Shown here: one piece after another, positions 41,557 to 50,595 of the stretch
Layout: each line of letters begins with the position of its first letter
How positions within the stretch are numbered: position 1 is the stretch's first letter
NCBI RefSeq assembly: GCF_016765775.1
Contig: NZ_JAESVN010000012.1
Location: 1 to 64,000, forward strand
Reading direction: 5' to 3'
DNA length: 64,000 bases
Source: Szabonella alba
GTDB taxonomy: Bacteria; Pseudomonadota; Alphaproteobacteria; Rhodobacterales; Rhodobacteraceae
The notes under the pieces: model-generated
What the model saw: only the letters and a program-made list of their open reading frames with translations
Told to the model about the DNA's origin: nothing
Database searches by the model: none
Position numbers and translations under genes: made by a program

Positions 41557-44500
41557 TGATCAGACGCTATATCTTCCCGCTGTTCAAATCGGCCTATACG
41601 GCGATCCTGTTCACGACCATCATCCTGTGCGTCTGCCTTTGGTATTTCGGCCCGATGATCGGCTCGGATGAATGGCGGCCGCTTGATACCCCGCGCGCGC
41701 GTTTCATCGCCATCGGCATCCTGTTCGGTCTGGCGCTGTTCACCATTCTGCTGATCTTCCTGCTGCGCCGCAGGCGGAACCGCAAGCTGACCGAGGATAT
41801 CGTCGCCTCGGTCGATGAGGGCGGTGGAGAGGATGACATAGTCAAGGGTGAACTTGACGAGATGCGCCAGAAGCTGAAAGAGGCGCTGACGCTGCTGCGC
41901 AAGTCGAAACTGGGGCGCAAGTCGCTTTATGAACTGCCCTGGTATGTGATGATCGGCCCGCCGGGCGCGGGCAAGACCACGGCCATTGTCAATTCAGGGC
42001 TGAAATTCCCGCTGGCCGACGAGATGGGCAAAGGGTCCATCGGCGGGGTCGGCGGCACGCGCAACTGCGACTGGTGGTTTACCGATCAGGCCGTGCTGAT
42101 CGACACGGCGGGGCGCTACACCACGCAGGAAAGCGATGCGGAATCCGACAATGCGGGCTGGCTGGGCTTTCTCAACCTGCTGAAGCGGCACCGCAAACGC
42201 CAGCCGATCAATGGCGCGCTGATCGCGATTTCGCTGTCCGACCTGTCGATGCAGGATGAGGTCACGCAGGCCAGCCATGCCAAGGCGATCCGCCGCCGCC
42301 TGCATGAATTGCGCGAAAAGCTGGGTGTGCGCTTTCCGGTCTATGTGCTGTTCACGAAGGGCGACCTGATCGCGGGCTTTGCCGAGTTTTTCGACAATCT
42401 GGGCAAGGAAGCGCGGGAACAGGTCTGGGGCTTTACGCTGCCCTTGCCCAAGGGCGGCAAGGCCAAGGCCGACATGTCCCCGATTGCCGCCTTCGACGAT
42501 GAATTCTCGGGCCTTCTGACGCAGTTGAACAGTCAGGCGCTTGAACGGATGCAGACGGAAATCGACCCTCAGCGCCGCAGCCTGATCGCGGGATTTCCGG
42601 GGCAGGTCGCGTCGGTGCGTCAGGTCGCGCGGGATTTCCTGAACGAGGTGTTTCTGGAAAACAAGTTCGAACACCGCCACATGCTGCGCGGTGTCTATTT
42701 CACATCCGGCACGCAGGAAGGCACCCCCATCGACCGGCTGATGATGGGCATGGCGCGGACCTTCGGCATCGGGCGGCAGGCCATCGGCACCGGCAAGGGC
42801 ACGGGACGGTCCTTCTTTCTGACGCGGCTGTTCGAACAGGTCGTGTTCCGTGAGGCCGGTCTGGTTTCGGCCGATGACAAGGTCGAACGGCGTTACAAGA
42901 TCACCCGGGCGCTGGCCATTGCCGCGACCGTTCTGGTCGCGATCACCGCCGCGACGCTCTGGACGCTCAGCTTCATGGCCAACCGCGCCATGATCGCCGA
43001 GGCGACCGAGCGTCTGAACGCCTATCAGTCGGCATCGGCGCTGATCCCGTCAAACCCGATTGCCGACAGTGACGTGCCGTCGGTCGTGCCCGCGCTGAAC
43101 ATCCTTTACGATATGCCCGCCAATACGCTGCGCCAGCTTCCCGAGGGGGAAACTGCCGTCATGCCGGCGGGGGCGGGGTATGGGCTGTATCAGGGCCGGG
43201 TGATTGGCGATCAGGGCGCGCAGGCCTATCGCGCGGCGCTGAACCAGCATCTGCTGCCGCGTCTCTTGCTGCGGCTCGAAGACCAGATTCAAGGCAATAT
43301 CAACAATCCCGATATCCTGTATGAGGCACTGAAGATCTATCTGATGCTGGGCCAGCAAGGCCCGATGAGCAAGGATCTGGTGACCGAATGGATGACGCTG
43401 GACTGGAGCCTGTCCTTCCCCGGCCAGCCGCGTGAGGAATTGCGCAATGATCTGGACAAGCATCTTCGCGCCCTGCTGGCGCAGCCGATGCAGAAGATTT
43501 CGCTCAACGGGCCGCTGATCGAGATGGTGCAGGATATCCTTGCCGCCACCCCGCCCGCGCAGCGCATCTATACCGGCATCATCTCCAGCCCCCGCGCGCT
43601 GGAACTGCCGAAATGGCGGATCACCGATGTCGGCGGCCCTGCGGTGACGCGGGCGCTGGTGCGGTCCTCAGGCAAGCCGCTGAACGAGGGGATCGAGGGG
43701 ATCTTCACCTATCGCGGTTTCAACGAGGTTTTTCTGGGTGAGGCGCTTGGCGTTGCCAAACGGATCCAGAGCGAAAGCTGGGTGCTGGGCAGTCGCGGCG
43801 GGATCGAGGAATCGGATGCCGCCCTTCTGGCGCTCAGCCGCGATGTGCTGGATCTTTACTACAACGATTATGTCGCCCGCTATGAGGGCGTGCTGTCGGA
43901 TGTGGATATCATCCCGCTGGAAAGCCTGCGCCATGCGGTCGAGGTGACGAATGTGCTGTCGGGTCCGACATCGCCTATCGTCAACCTGCTGAACGCGATT
44001 GCCGATGAGACGAGGCTGACCGAGGACCGTTCGGCGCTTCCCACCGCAGCGGTCGGCGAAGGGGTTTCTGCGGTCGCGGGTCTTGAGCTGCGTTCGATCC
44101 TCAGTGTGCAGGCGCAGGCCTTTGTCGATGCGCTTGCATTCGGCGCGCAGCAATCGGGCGGCGAGCCCCCCAAGGCGCCCGGTGTCTATGTCGAAGAGCG
44201 GTTCTCATGGTTGCATGACCTTGTCCGCCGTCCCGACGGGCAGGCCTCGCAACTGGATGAGCTGGTCCTCACGCTGGAAGAGGTCTACCGGGAAATGAGC
44301 AAGCTTTCCTTCTCGGGTGTGGCCTCGGCCTCGACCGATCCGGGCAGCAGTGCGATTTTCGCCCTGACCGAGGCGACGCAACGCCTGCCCGGCCCGATGC
44401 AGCGCTGGACCACCCAGATTGCAGCCGGATCCTCGGGGATCACCGCCGATGGCAACCGGGCGGCGATCAATGCGAAATGGCAAAGTTCGGTCGCGCCTTT

Positions 44501-45161
44501 CTGTGAACAGGCGATCAACGGGCGCTATCCGTTCAACCGCCGGTCCTCAAACGATGTGGGGATGCAGGATTTCGCCCGCATGTTCTCGCCCGGAGGGCTG
44601 CTTGATGCCTTCTTCAACGAAAACCTTGCGAATATCGTCGATACCACTTCCCGGCCCTGGACATGGAAGCGGGTGAATGACGCCGATCTGGGCATCTCTC
44701 CCGAGGTTCTGGTGCAATTCGAACAGGCAGCGCTGATCCGGCAGGCCTTCTTCACCTCCGGGGCGACGCCTGCGGTCAGTTTCCAGATCACGCCCGAGGC
44801 GCTGGACCCCAAGGCCAATGCGGTAAAGCTCGAAGTCGACGGGGCTGCAGTGGATTTCAACCACACGATGGGCCAGCCCGCACCGGTCGGGATTACATGG
44901 CCGGGGGCGGCGGGGTTCGGGCGCGTGGCCTTCGATCCGCCGGCGCAGGGCGTGGAAAGCCAGTTGCGGCGTGACGGGCCGTGGGGCTGGTTCCGCCTGC
45001 TGGACGCGGCCGAGATCCGGCGCACCAATGTCAGCGACCGAAACCGGGTGATCTTCAATATCGGCGGGCGTATCGCGATCTTCCAGATGCAGTCGGGATC
45101 CTCGCTCAATCCCTTTGCCTTGCCCGCCCTGGGCAAGTTCACCTGTCCGCAGTCCTTCTGA
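41556..45161 (+). CDS. tssM: T6SS inner-membrane protein TssM (IcmF)
   Basis: 1201 residues. Membrane helices: YTAILFTTIILCVCLWYFG (~14-32), FIAIGILFGLALFTILLIFL (~50-69) and one near 451-470 (LAIAATVLVAITAATLWTL). The cytoplasmic NTPase part holds Walker A GPPGAGKTT (~134) and the switch motif IDTAGRYTTQ. The large periplasmic part carries the IcmF-related and DUF3492-type regions ending at the C-terminus. TssM spans the envelope and couples TssL to TssJ in other systems. No separate tssJ lipoprotein gene was found in this window. Confidence 0.95.
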   Translation: MIRRYIFPLFKSAYTAILFTTIILCVCLWYFGPMIGSDEWRPLDTPRARFIAIGILFGLALFTILLIFLLRRRRNRKLTEDIVASVDEGGGEDDIVKGELDEMRQKLKEALTLLRKSKLGRKSLYELPWYVMIGPPGAGKTTAIVNSGLKFPLADEMGKGSIGGVGGTRNCDWWFTDQAVLIDTAGRYTTQESDAESDNAGWLGFLNLLKRHRKRQPINGALIAISLSDLSMQDEVTQASHAKAIRRRLHELREKLGVRFPVYVLFTKGDLIAGFAEFFDNLGKEAREQVWGFTLPLPKGGKAKADMSPIAAFDDEFSGLLTQLNSQALERMQTEIDPQRRSLIAGFPGQVASVRQVARDFLNEVFLENKFEHRHMLRGVYFTSGTQEGTPIDRLMMGMARTFGIGRQAIGTGKGTGRSFFLTRLFEQVVFREAGLVSADDKVERRYKITRALAIAATVLVAITAATLWTLSFMANRAMIAEATERLNAYQSASALIPSNPIADSDVPSVVPALNILYDMPANTLRQLPEGETAVMPAGAGYGLYQGRVIGDQGAQAYRAALNQHLLPRLLLRLEDQIQGNINNPDILYEALKIYLMLGQQGPMSKDLVTEWMTLDWSLSFPGQPREELRNDLDKHLRALLAQPMQKISLNGPLIEMVQDILAATPPAQRIYTGIISSPRALELPKWRITDVGGPAVTRALVRSSGKPLNEGIEGIFTYRGFNEVFLGEALGVAKRIQSESWVLGSRGGIEESDAALLALSRDVLDLYYNDYVARYEGVLSDVDIIPLESLRHAVEVTNVLSGPTSPIVNLLNAIADETRLTEDRSALPTAAVGEGVSAVAGLELRSILSVQAQAFVDALAFGAQQSGGEPPKAPGVYVEERFSWLHDLVRRPDGQASQLDELVLTLEEVYREMSKLSFSGVASASTDPGSSAIFALTEATQRLPGPMQRWTTQIAAGSSGITADGNRAAINAKWQSSVAPFCEQAINGRYPFNRRSSNDVGMQDFARMFSPGGLLDAFFNENLANIVDTTSRPWTWKRVNDADLGISPEVLVQFEQAALIRQAFFTSGATPAVSFQITPEALDPKANAVKLEVDGAAVDFNHTMGQPAPVGITWPGAAGFGRVAFDPPAQGVESQLRRDGPWGWFRLLDAAEIRRTNVSDRNRVIFNIGGRIAIFQMQSGSSLNPFALPALGKFTCPQSF

Positions 45162-45841
45162 TGGTGTCGCGGTTCGGTGCCTTTGGCAAACTTCCGGCCC
45201 TCGGGGATTTCCTGCGGATGGACCTTGCCGCCGGTTTTATCGACCCCTGGGACCGCTGGTTGCAGGAGGGGCTGGTGATGGCGCGGGGGGCTCTGGGCGG
45301 TGCCTGGCAGGAGGCCTATTTTTCGGCGCCGATCTGGCGGTTCAACCTTGGCCCCGGGCTGTGCGGGGCAGCACCGGTGACCGGGGTGATGATGTCCTCG
45401 GTCGACCGGGTGGGGCGACAGTTTCCGCTGACGCTGGCCAGTCCGATGCCGGATGGCAATTCGCCGATCCTTGACCATTTCCTATCGGTGCCGATGTTCG
45501 AGGCGCTGGATGAGATTGCGCTGGCAGCCCTTGAGGATGACATGACAAAGGATCTGCTGCGCGACCGGCTGGCAACGCTCAGCCTGCCGCAGATGCCGAC
45601 GCATATCACCGTGCTGCCGGGGCAGGGCGGGCTGGTGGTCAAAGGGGCCGCACAGGGCCAGCTGGTGCCCGAATTGGCGGCAAGCCTTGTGGCACAGGAT
45701 TTCCGAAAACCCTCGGTCTGGTCGGCAGAGACCGCCGATGGAATGCGCATGATGGTCTGTGAGGGATTGCCCGCAGCGGGACAGATGATCGGACTTTTCG
45801 ACATGGATGCGAAAGTCTGGCAGAGGATGGAAACAGAATGA
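45161..45841 (+). CDS. tagF: T6SS post-translational repressor TagF
   Basis: 226 residues with the TagF N-terminal features RFGAFGKLPALGDFLRMDL, DPWDRWLQEGL and APIWRFNLGPGLCG, then SVDRVGRQFPLTLASPMP. TagF binds Fha and blocks firing in Pseudomonas and Agrobacterium. In some alphaproteobacteria it is fused to PppA; here it is separate but overlaps the phosphatase gene by 4 bp (ATGA). The start overlaps the tssM stop (TGATG). Confidence 0.93.
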   Translation: MVSRFGAFGKLPALGDFLRMDLAAGFIDPWDRWLQEGLVMARGALGGAWQEAYFSAPIWRFNLGPGLCGAAPVTGVMMSSVDRVGRQFPLTLASPMPDGNSPILDHFLSVPMFEALDEIALAALEDDMTKDLLRDRLATLSLPQMPTHITVLPGQGGLVVKGAAQGQLVPELAASLVAQDFRKPSVWSAETADGMRMMVCEGLPAAGQMIGLFDMDAKVWQRMETE

Positions 45842-46548
45842 CGATCCGCTTCAGTGCCACCACCCATGTCGGCAAGGTGCGCAAGGTCAACGAGGATTCC
45901 ATCCTTGCCCTGCCGGACCAGAAAATCTGGGTAGTCGCGGATGGCATGGGCGGCCATGCGGCAGGGGATTTCGCCAGTCAGGCCATCGTCGACACGATCG
46001 CGATGATCCCGCCGGACCAGCCGCCCGGTGATCTGATGCGCGGGCTGCGCCAGTCGATCATGCTGGCCCATGACCGGATCCGCGAAGAGGCCGAGCGCCG
46101 CCTGCAGGGCACGGTCGGGGCGACGGTTGTCGCGCTGATCCTGACCGATGAACATTTTGTAACCTTCTGGGCCGGGGACAGCCGCCTTTACCGGTTCCGC
46201 GATGGCAAGGTGGAGATGCTGACCACCGATCATTCGTTGGTGGCCGAATTTGTCGCCGCCGGGGAAATGACATGGGATGAGGCCGAGCATCATCCGCAAT
46301 CCAATGCGATCACCCGTGCCGTGGGCGTGGGTGAAGAATTGCAACTCGACAAGATCCGCGGAGATGTCGCACCCGGCGACCGTTTCCTGCTGTGTTCGGA
46401 CGGTCTGACGAAGTATGCGGGTTTCACGACACTGGAACGCATGGTCGTCGGCGCGCCCATTGAAACGGTTGCCGACAGTCTGATGACGCTGGCGCTGGAT
46501 TCGGGCGGGGCCGACAATATTTCCATCATCGTCGTGGATGTGGCCTGA
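45838..46548 (+). CDS. pppA: T6SS PP2C-type phosphatase PppA
   Basis: 236 residues, a compact PP2C/Stp1 domain: THVGKVRKVNEDS, VVADGMGGHAAGDFASQA (metal Asp), VTFWAGDSRLYRFRDG, LTTDHSLVAEFV, ITRAVGVGEELQLD, LLCSDGLTK and GGADNISIIVVDV. It reverses PpkA phosphorylation and so turns the system off. It ends the main T6SS strand; the kinase gene is convergent 144 bp away. Confidence 0.95.
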   Translation: MTIRFSATTHVGKVRKVNEDSILALPDQKIWVVADGMGGHAAGDFASQAIVDTIAMIPPDQPPGDLMRGLRQSIMLAHDRIREEAERRLQGTVGATVVALILTDEHFVTFWAGDSRLYRFRDGKVEMLTTDHSLVAEFVAAGEMTWDEAEHHPQSNAITRAVGVGEELQLDKIRGDVAPGDRFLLCSDGLTKYAGFTTLERMVVGAPIETVADSLMTLALDSGGADNISIIVVDVA

Positions 46549-46561
46549 CAGGGCTGGGACT

Positions 46562-46583
46562 GACGGGCCCGGTCGCGCCCGTC
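46562..46583. terminator. Weak hairpin between pppA and ppkA
   Basis: GACGGGC / GCCCGTC with an 8-base loop in the 144-bp gap between convergent genes, followed on the plus strand by only two T's. A candidate bidirectional 3' structure. Confidence 0.35.
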
Positions 46584-46692
46584 TTCCGCCGCCTGCGTTC
46601 AAACGCGGGGATGCCGCACGAGGGGCGCAGGCCTCAGGTTTGCCGTATTCAGGATTTGCGCATCAAGGATCGGCCGCAGCGGGGGGGTGCGG

Positions 46693-48798
46693 CTATTTTT
46701 TCTCGGTCGTCAGGATCCGGCTGTCGATGGAAAACGTCGCAGCCATCGCCTCTCCGCTTTCCTGACTGGCTACCGCTTCGGCAAAACTTTCGGTCGATTC
46801 AGAAATCGGGCGCAGGTTCTGGAACACCGGTTCCTCGGAATGCAGCACGACGACCTTGCTTTTGCCCAGAACGGAATCATCGACAAGGAAGGCCATGCGC
46901 GTGCTGCCCTGCGCCTCTTCGATGCCAAAGGCGACCCGCAGCAGGATCTCGCCCTCACGCCCTTCGCGCAGCGACGCAATGTCATTGGCAGGGCGGTTCA
47001 CATTGGGCAGCAGGTGAAAGACGCTGCCCGTCACATCGACGATTGAGACCCAAAGGTAACCCGTCGTCACCTCCGCCGGAATGACAATGTCGATGGCGGG
47101 GTTTTCGCCCACGAAATAGCGCGCGGCAGGGTTGGGATCGGCCCGGTCGCCAAAGCCGAAGATCACGCCAAAGCCACGCGGAACCGAACGCGGCAGGGCC
47201 TGTTCGATCCGGCACAGGTTGGTGTTGAGGATCTCGACATCGACCAGAACGCTGCGATCCCCGGCAATTTCGCGTAGCGCCTCGGAGATGCGCAGGCGGG
47301 AGCCCTGTTCTGCCATCTTGCCGGAAATCACGATCCTGTCGCCCAGTGCCCAGCCATCGGCAGGCGCCTCGGATACCTGCAACGGGCCGCAATCGGCATT
47401 TTCCGCGACAAGCGCCTGCACCGGGGCGGGATCAAGGAAACGCGGACCCAGCACAAGGTCAAGCCGGGTATCCAGCGCACCGGCCTCGGCCAGCGATTCG
47501 CGCATCGCGGCCAGTTCAGCGCGGTCTTCCGTCAGCCCGCTGATCTGCGCGCTGTTGTCGGACACCGAAAGCTGCCATTCCGGCAGGGCGGCAACCTGAT
47601 CGAACAGCGCCAGAAGATCCGGCCCCCAGCTTTCGGCGATATCGCCGGTGGCAAGCGCCAGATCCGCCGTGCCGCCCGCCGCCTCGGCCCGCTGGGCCAG
47701 CGCACCCTGCGTGGTTTCATCCGGGACATGACCGCTGATATGCAGCGCCGCGCCCGGGGCCGTGCCCGCCTCCAGAAGGAAGGGGCTGGCATGGGGCAGG
47801 GCCGGGGCCATCAGCCCGGACAGAGCGCCGAAATGCCATGCCGCGCCACCTGCCCCCAGCAGCAAAACAAGGGCGGCGACCAGCAGCCCCGACCCTTTGC
47901 GGCGTTCCGGCGGCGGGGGCACTGGTGGCGGCAGGGGTTCGGGCGGGCTGGTGCGCATGACATGGCGCGCGGTATAGGTCGGGTCGATGGCGCGCAGCAC
48001 ATCCTCGGCCGTCTGGAACCGGTCATCCGGGCCGGGCGCAGCCATCTTCGCGATCAGCGATTTCAACGGCTCGGGCACGCCCTCGACATTCAGGGGCGCC
48101 TCCTTGATCCGCAAAAGCTGCATCGGGTTTTCGCCGATATCAGGCGGCTCCCCCCGGAAGGTGGCCAGCAACAGCGCGCCAAGCGCATAGATATCCGACC
48201 GGTGATCGGAGGCACCGTTCAGCTGTTCCGGCGCGGCAAAGGCATATTTGCCCGCAAATTCATTGCCCACCACGGTTTCGGCGCCGGGATTGTCATCCTT
48301 GGCGATGCCGAAATCAATGATGACGGCCTCTTCGGGCCTGCCGTTGCGCAGGATGATATTGTCGGGCGACAGGTCACGATGCACGATATTGCGGGCATGG
48401 GCGGCGGCCAGTCCCTCAGCCACCCTTGCGGCGACCCGCACCAGTTCGGGCGCGGACATGCCGCCGGACAGCAGCTTTTCCTCAAGCCCCGGCCCGTCCA
48501 CGAAATCCATGACCAGATAGACCTGACCATCCTGCGTGCGCTGGTTTTCGGAATAGCGCACGACCGCATCATGGCGCACGTCGCGGATCTGTTCTTCCCG
48601 CGTCATCAGGCGCAGGTAGTTTTCATTCTTCGCCAGTTCTGATTGCAGCACCTTGATGGCCACGAGCCGGCCCGAAATCTCGGACCGGGCACGGTAGACA
48701 TCGGATGTTCCGCCTCGGCCCAGAAGGGCCTCGATCCGATAGGTGTTGTTCAGCAGATCACCCGGTTTGAAGGTGTCGCTCGATCTGGACTTGGTCAT
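46693..48798 (-). CDS. ppkA: T6SS serine/threonine kinase PpkA with DUF4384-like periplasmic domain
   Basis: 701 residues. The kinase domain (~20-275) is complete: glycine loop LLGRGGTSDVYRA, Lys49 in VAIKVLQ, catalytic HRDLSPDN (H140-D142), DFGIAKDD, FAAPEQLNG and RSDIYALG. A proline-rich linker and one membrane helix (GLLVAALVLLLGAGGAAW, ~310-330) follow. The periplasmic part ends in a beta-rich DUF4384-type domain (ARYFVGENPAIDIVIPAE, GYLWVSIVDVTGSVFHLLPN). Unlike Pseudomonas PpkA it has no von Willebrand domain. It probably phosphorylates TssL and/or Fha. It is transcribed away from the OmpA gene as the second gene of a minus-strand pair. Confidence 0.92.
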   Translation of the reverse strand: MTKSRSSDTFKPGDLLNNTYRIEALLGRGGTSDVYRARSEISGRLVAIKVLQSELAKNENYLRLMTREEQIRDVRHDAVVRYSENQRTQDGQVYLVMDFVDGPGLEEKLLSGGMSAPELVRVAARVAEGLAAAHARNIVHRDLSPDNIILRNGRPEEAVIIDFGIAKDDNPGAETVVGNEFAGKYAFAAPEQLNGASDHRSDIYALGALLLATFRGEPPDIGENPMQLLRIKEAPLNVEGVPEPLKSLIAKMAAPGPDDRFQTAEDVLRAIDPTYTARHVMRTSPPEPLPPPVPPPPERRKGSGLLVAALVLLLGAGGAAWHFGALSGLMAPALPHASPFLLEAGTAPGAALHISGHVPDETTQGALAQRAEAAGGTADLALATGDIAESWGPDLLALFDQVAALPEWQLSVSDNSAQISGLTEDRAELAAMRESLAEAGALDTRLDLVLGPRFLDPAPVQALVAENADCGPLQVSEAPADGWALGDRIVISGKMAEQGSRLRISEALREIAGDRSVLVDVEILNTNLCRIEQALPRSVPRGFGVIFGFGDRADPNPAARYFVGENPAIDIVIPAEVTTGYLWVSIVDVTGSVFHLLPNVNRPANDIASLREGREGEILLRVAFGIEEAQGSTRMAFLVDDSVLGKSKVVVLHSEEPVFQNLRPISESTESFAEAVASQESGEAMAATFSIDSRILTTEKK

Positions 48799-48846
48799 TC
48801 AGGACCTTCAGCGAGGGGCGGCAATCTGATGGAACTCAGGCTGATG

Positions 48847-49425
48847 TCAGCTCAGGGCCTGGAATTCGACACGGCGGTTTTCATCGGCACGCGGATCTTC
48901 CGCATTGTAGAGGAACCGCTTGCCCATGCCAACGGCCTCAAGCCGGGCCGGCACGATGCCGCAATCATTGACCAGATGGCGCTTCACCTCTTCGGCCCGC
49001 AGCAGCGAGAGTTTCTCGTTATAGGTATCGGATCCCGAGGCATCAGTATGGCCGACAATGCGGAAGAGTTCGACATCGACCGCCTTCATCGCCTCACACA
49101 AAGTGGCCAGTTTCGGCTTTTCATCAGGGCGCAGCACGGAACTGTCGAAATCGAAGGTGATGCGGATATTGACCTGCTCTTCCTTCTCGATCTGGGAATA
49201 GGTCACGGGCGCGATCTCGGTCTTGCCCTCAGCACTGGTGCTGGGCACGACGACCTGCGCGCTGCTGTTGGACACAAGTGCCAGTCCGCGGGTCTTCTGG
49301 CGCTGGAATTTTTCCTGCAACTCCTGCGCGCTGTCGGCTGCGCCATCCTGTGCGTGAACAAGGCTCGCCTGCGGCAGTGACAGCAGGGCGGCAAGGGAAA
49401 GGGCAATCAAAGACTGTTTCAACAT
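48847..49425 (-). CDS. Periplasmic OmpA-family protein of the T6SS locus
   Basis: 192 residues. The signal peptide LIALSLAALLSLPQASLVHA is cut after VHA. A short coiled stretch (AQELQEKFQRQKTRG) precedes an OmpA-like C-terminal domain (IRITFDFDSSVLRPDEKPKL, FRIVGHTDASGSDTYNEKLS, AEDPRADENRRVEF) that binds peptidoglycan through its Asp/Arg site. There is no lipobox Cys, so it is soluble in the periplasm. It lies 48 bp upstream of ppkA in the same direction, suggesting a sensing or anchoring partner for the kinase. TssL already carries its own OmpA domain. Confidence 0.88.
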   Translation of the reverse strand: MLKQSLIALSLAALLSLPQASLVHAQDGAADSAQELQEKFQRQKTRGLALVSNSSAQVVVPSTSAEGKTEIAPVTYSQIEKEEQVNIRITFDFDSSVLRPDEKPKLATLCEAMKAVDVELFRIVGHTDASGSDTYNEKLSLLRAEEVKRHLVNDCGIVPARLEAVGMGKRFLYNAEDPRADENRRVEFQALS

Positions 49426-49608
49426 GGCTCAAAGCCTTTCTGAAAAATGCGATGCCTGAAAACTATACCACAGGATGCCCCCGGACAACGAATTTTCAGA
49501 CCGCCCATGGCATCACAAGCCTGATATCGCGCATCTTGCTGTTTCCCAACCGGGCCCAACCGGTATAGAATGCGGCGCAACCGCAGATTTCAGTTTCCGG
49601 GGCTCTAG

Positions 49609-50451
49609 ATGCGTCTCCTGCCCGCCATCATTCTTGCCGTCGCCATCGTGCTTGCCCCGATGATCTGGTTTCTTGGATCCTGGATGTTTTCATCCGGCGG
49701 CGGGGACCAGACCGGGGGGCCTGCCGTCGACAGCGGTGCGCGGATCGAGATCGAGATCCTGCGCCAGCAGATGGAGGATCTGCAATTCCGGCTTGGCACG
49801 GTCGAGGATGAACTGTCCCGCCTGCAGCAGATGCCGCGCGAACCGATGGAACTGCAGGAAGGCGACGACATGCCGTTTGAGCGGCTGGGCGAAAACCAGA
49901 TCGTCGACAGCTATGCGCAGGTCGTGCAGATCGCCGGTCGCCGGGGCATCAATACCGGCCTTTCGGTCGCAACCCCGTCCTTTCTGCTGGAAATGTTCGG
50001 CCCGCCCCGCGAACAGCTTTCCGACGATTGTGAGCCGATGACCAATCCCAAGCTGAAGGAAATGCTGGTGCTGGGCGATGTCGGCCCGATCCGGGTCAAC
50101 ATGCTGCGCCCGGCGGTCGAATCGATCCGCCGTGTGTTCGAAGAGGTCCGCCGCATGGATGTCGATCTCTACAACCGCATTTCCACGGCAGGCGCGCTGT
50201 GCGTCCGGCGCATCAGGGGGTCGCAAAGCTCGGTCTCGTCGCATGCGTTCGGTCTGGCGGTGGATCTGAACATCGACGGCGTGCTGGATACGCTGGGTGA
50301 TGGCCGCACCCAGCTTGGCCTTACCATCCTGTCGGATTTCTTTCAGGCCGAGGGCTGGTTCTGGGGCGCGTCCTTTTCCCGGGAGGACAGCATGCATTTC
50401 GAAGTGTCGAAGGAAACGCTGATCCGTTGGCGCAGCGCCGGTGAGATCTGA
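49609..50451 (+). CDS. M15-family (VanY-like) peptidoglycan peptidase, membrane-anchored
   Basis: 280 residues. The N-terminal hydrophobic segment LLPAIILAVAIVLAPMIWFL is probably an uncleaved anchor, then a short coiled coil (IEIEILRQQMEDLQF). The C-terminal half has the M15 zinc site: SSHAFGLAVDLN (His, Asp) and SMHFEVS (His), the layout of extensin-like/M15C D,D- or L,D-peptidases. It is divergent from the OmpA gene. It may locally open the wall for the T6SS, a role filled by other peptidoglycan enzymes in other species. Without an adjacent immunity gene it looks more like a self-acting enzyme than an effector. Confidence 0.85.
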   Translation: MRLLPAIILAVAIVLAPMIWFLGSWMFSSGGGDQTGGPAVDSGARIEIEILRQQMEDLQFRLGTVEDELSRLQQMPREPMELQEGDDMPFERLGENQIVDSYAQVVQIAGRRGINTGLSVATPSFLLEMFGPPREQLSDDCEPMTNPKLKEMLVLGDVGPIRVNMLRPAVESIRRVFEEVRRMDVDLYNRISTAGALCVRRIRGSQSSVSSHAFGLAVDLNIDGVLDTLGDGRTQLGLTILSDFFQAEGWFWGASFSREDSMHFEVSKETLIRWRSAGEI

Positions 50452-50520
50452 ACGCCGCCATTCGCGGGTCGCCATCTGCGGGGCTGGGCCGATTACGGGG
50501 ACGTGAACTGCGCCCCGGCT

Positions 50521-50548
50521 TTGCACAGCGCCTGAATGGCATTAGACT
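50521..50548 (+). promoter_or_regulatory. Candidate sigma70 promoter for the caspase gene
   Basis: TTGCAC (-35, 50521-50526) and TAGACT (-10, 50543-50548) with a 16-bp spacer, in the gap between the M15 and caspase genes. Close to consensus, but not proven. Confidence 0.35.
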
Positions 50549-50595
50549 GGCCATATGTCCCGGCTTTCTGTTCATTCCCCTCATTTGAAAATGGC

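Noticed and set aside
44981-45160. Longer start for TagF inside tssM
   Set aside because: TagF homology begins at the ATG at 45161, which overlaps the tssM stop in the usual coupled manner.
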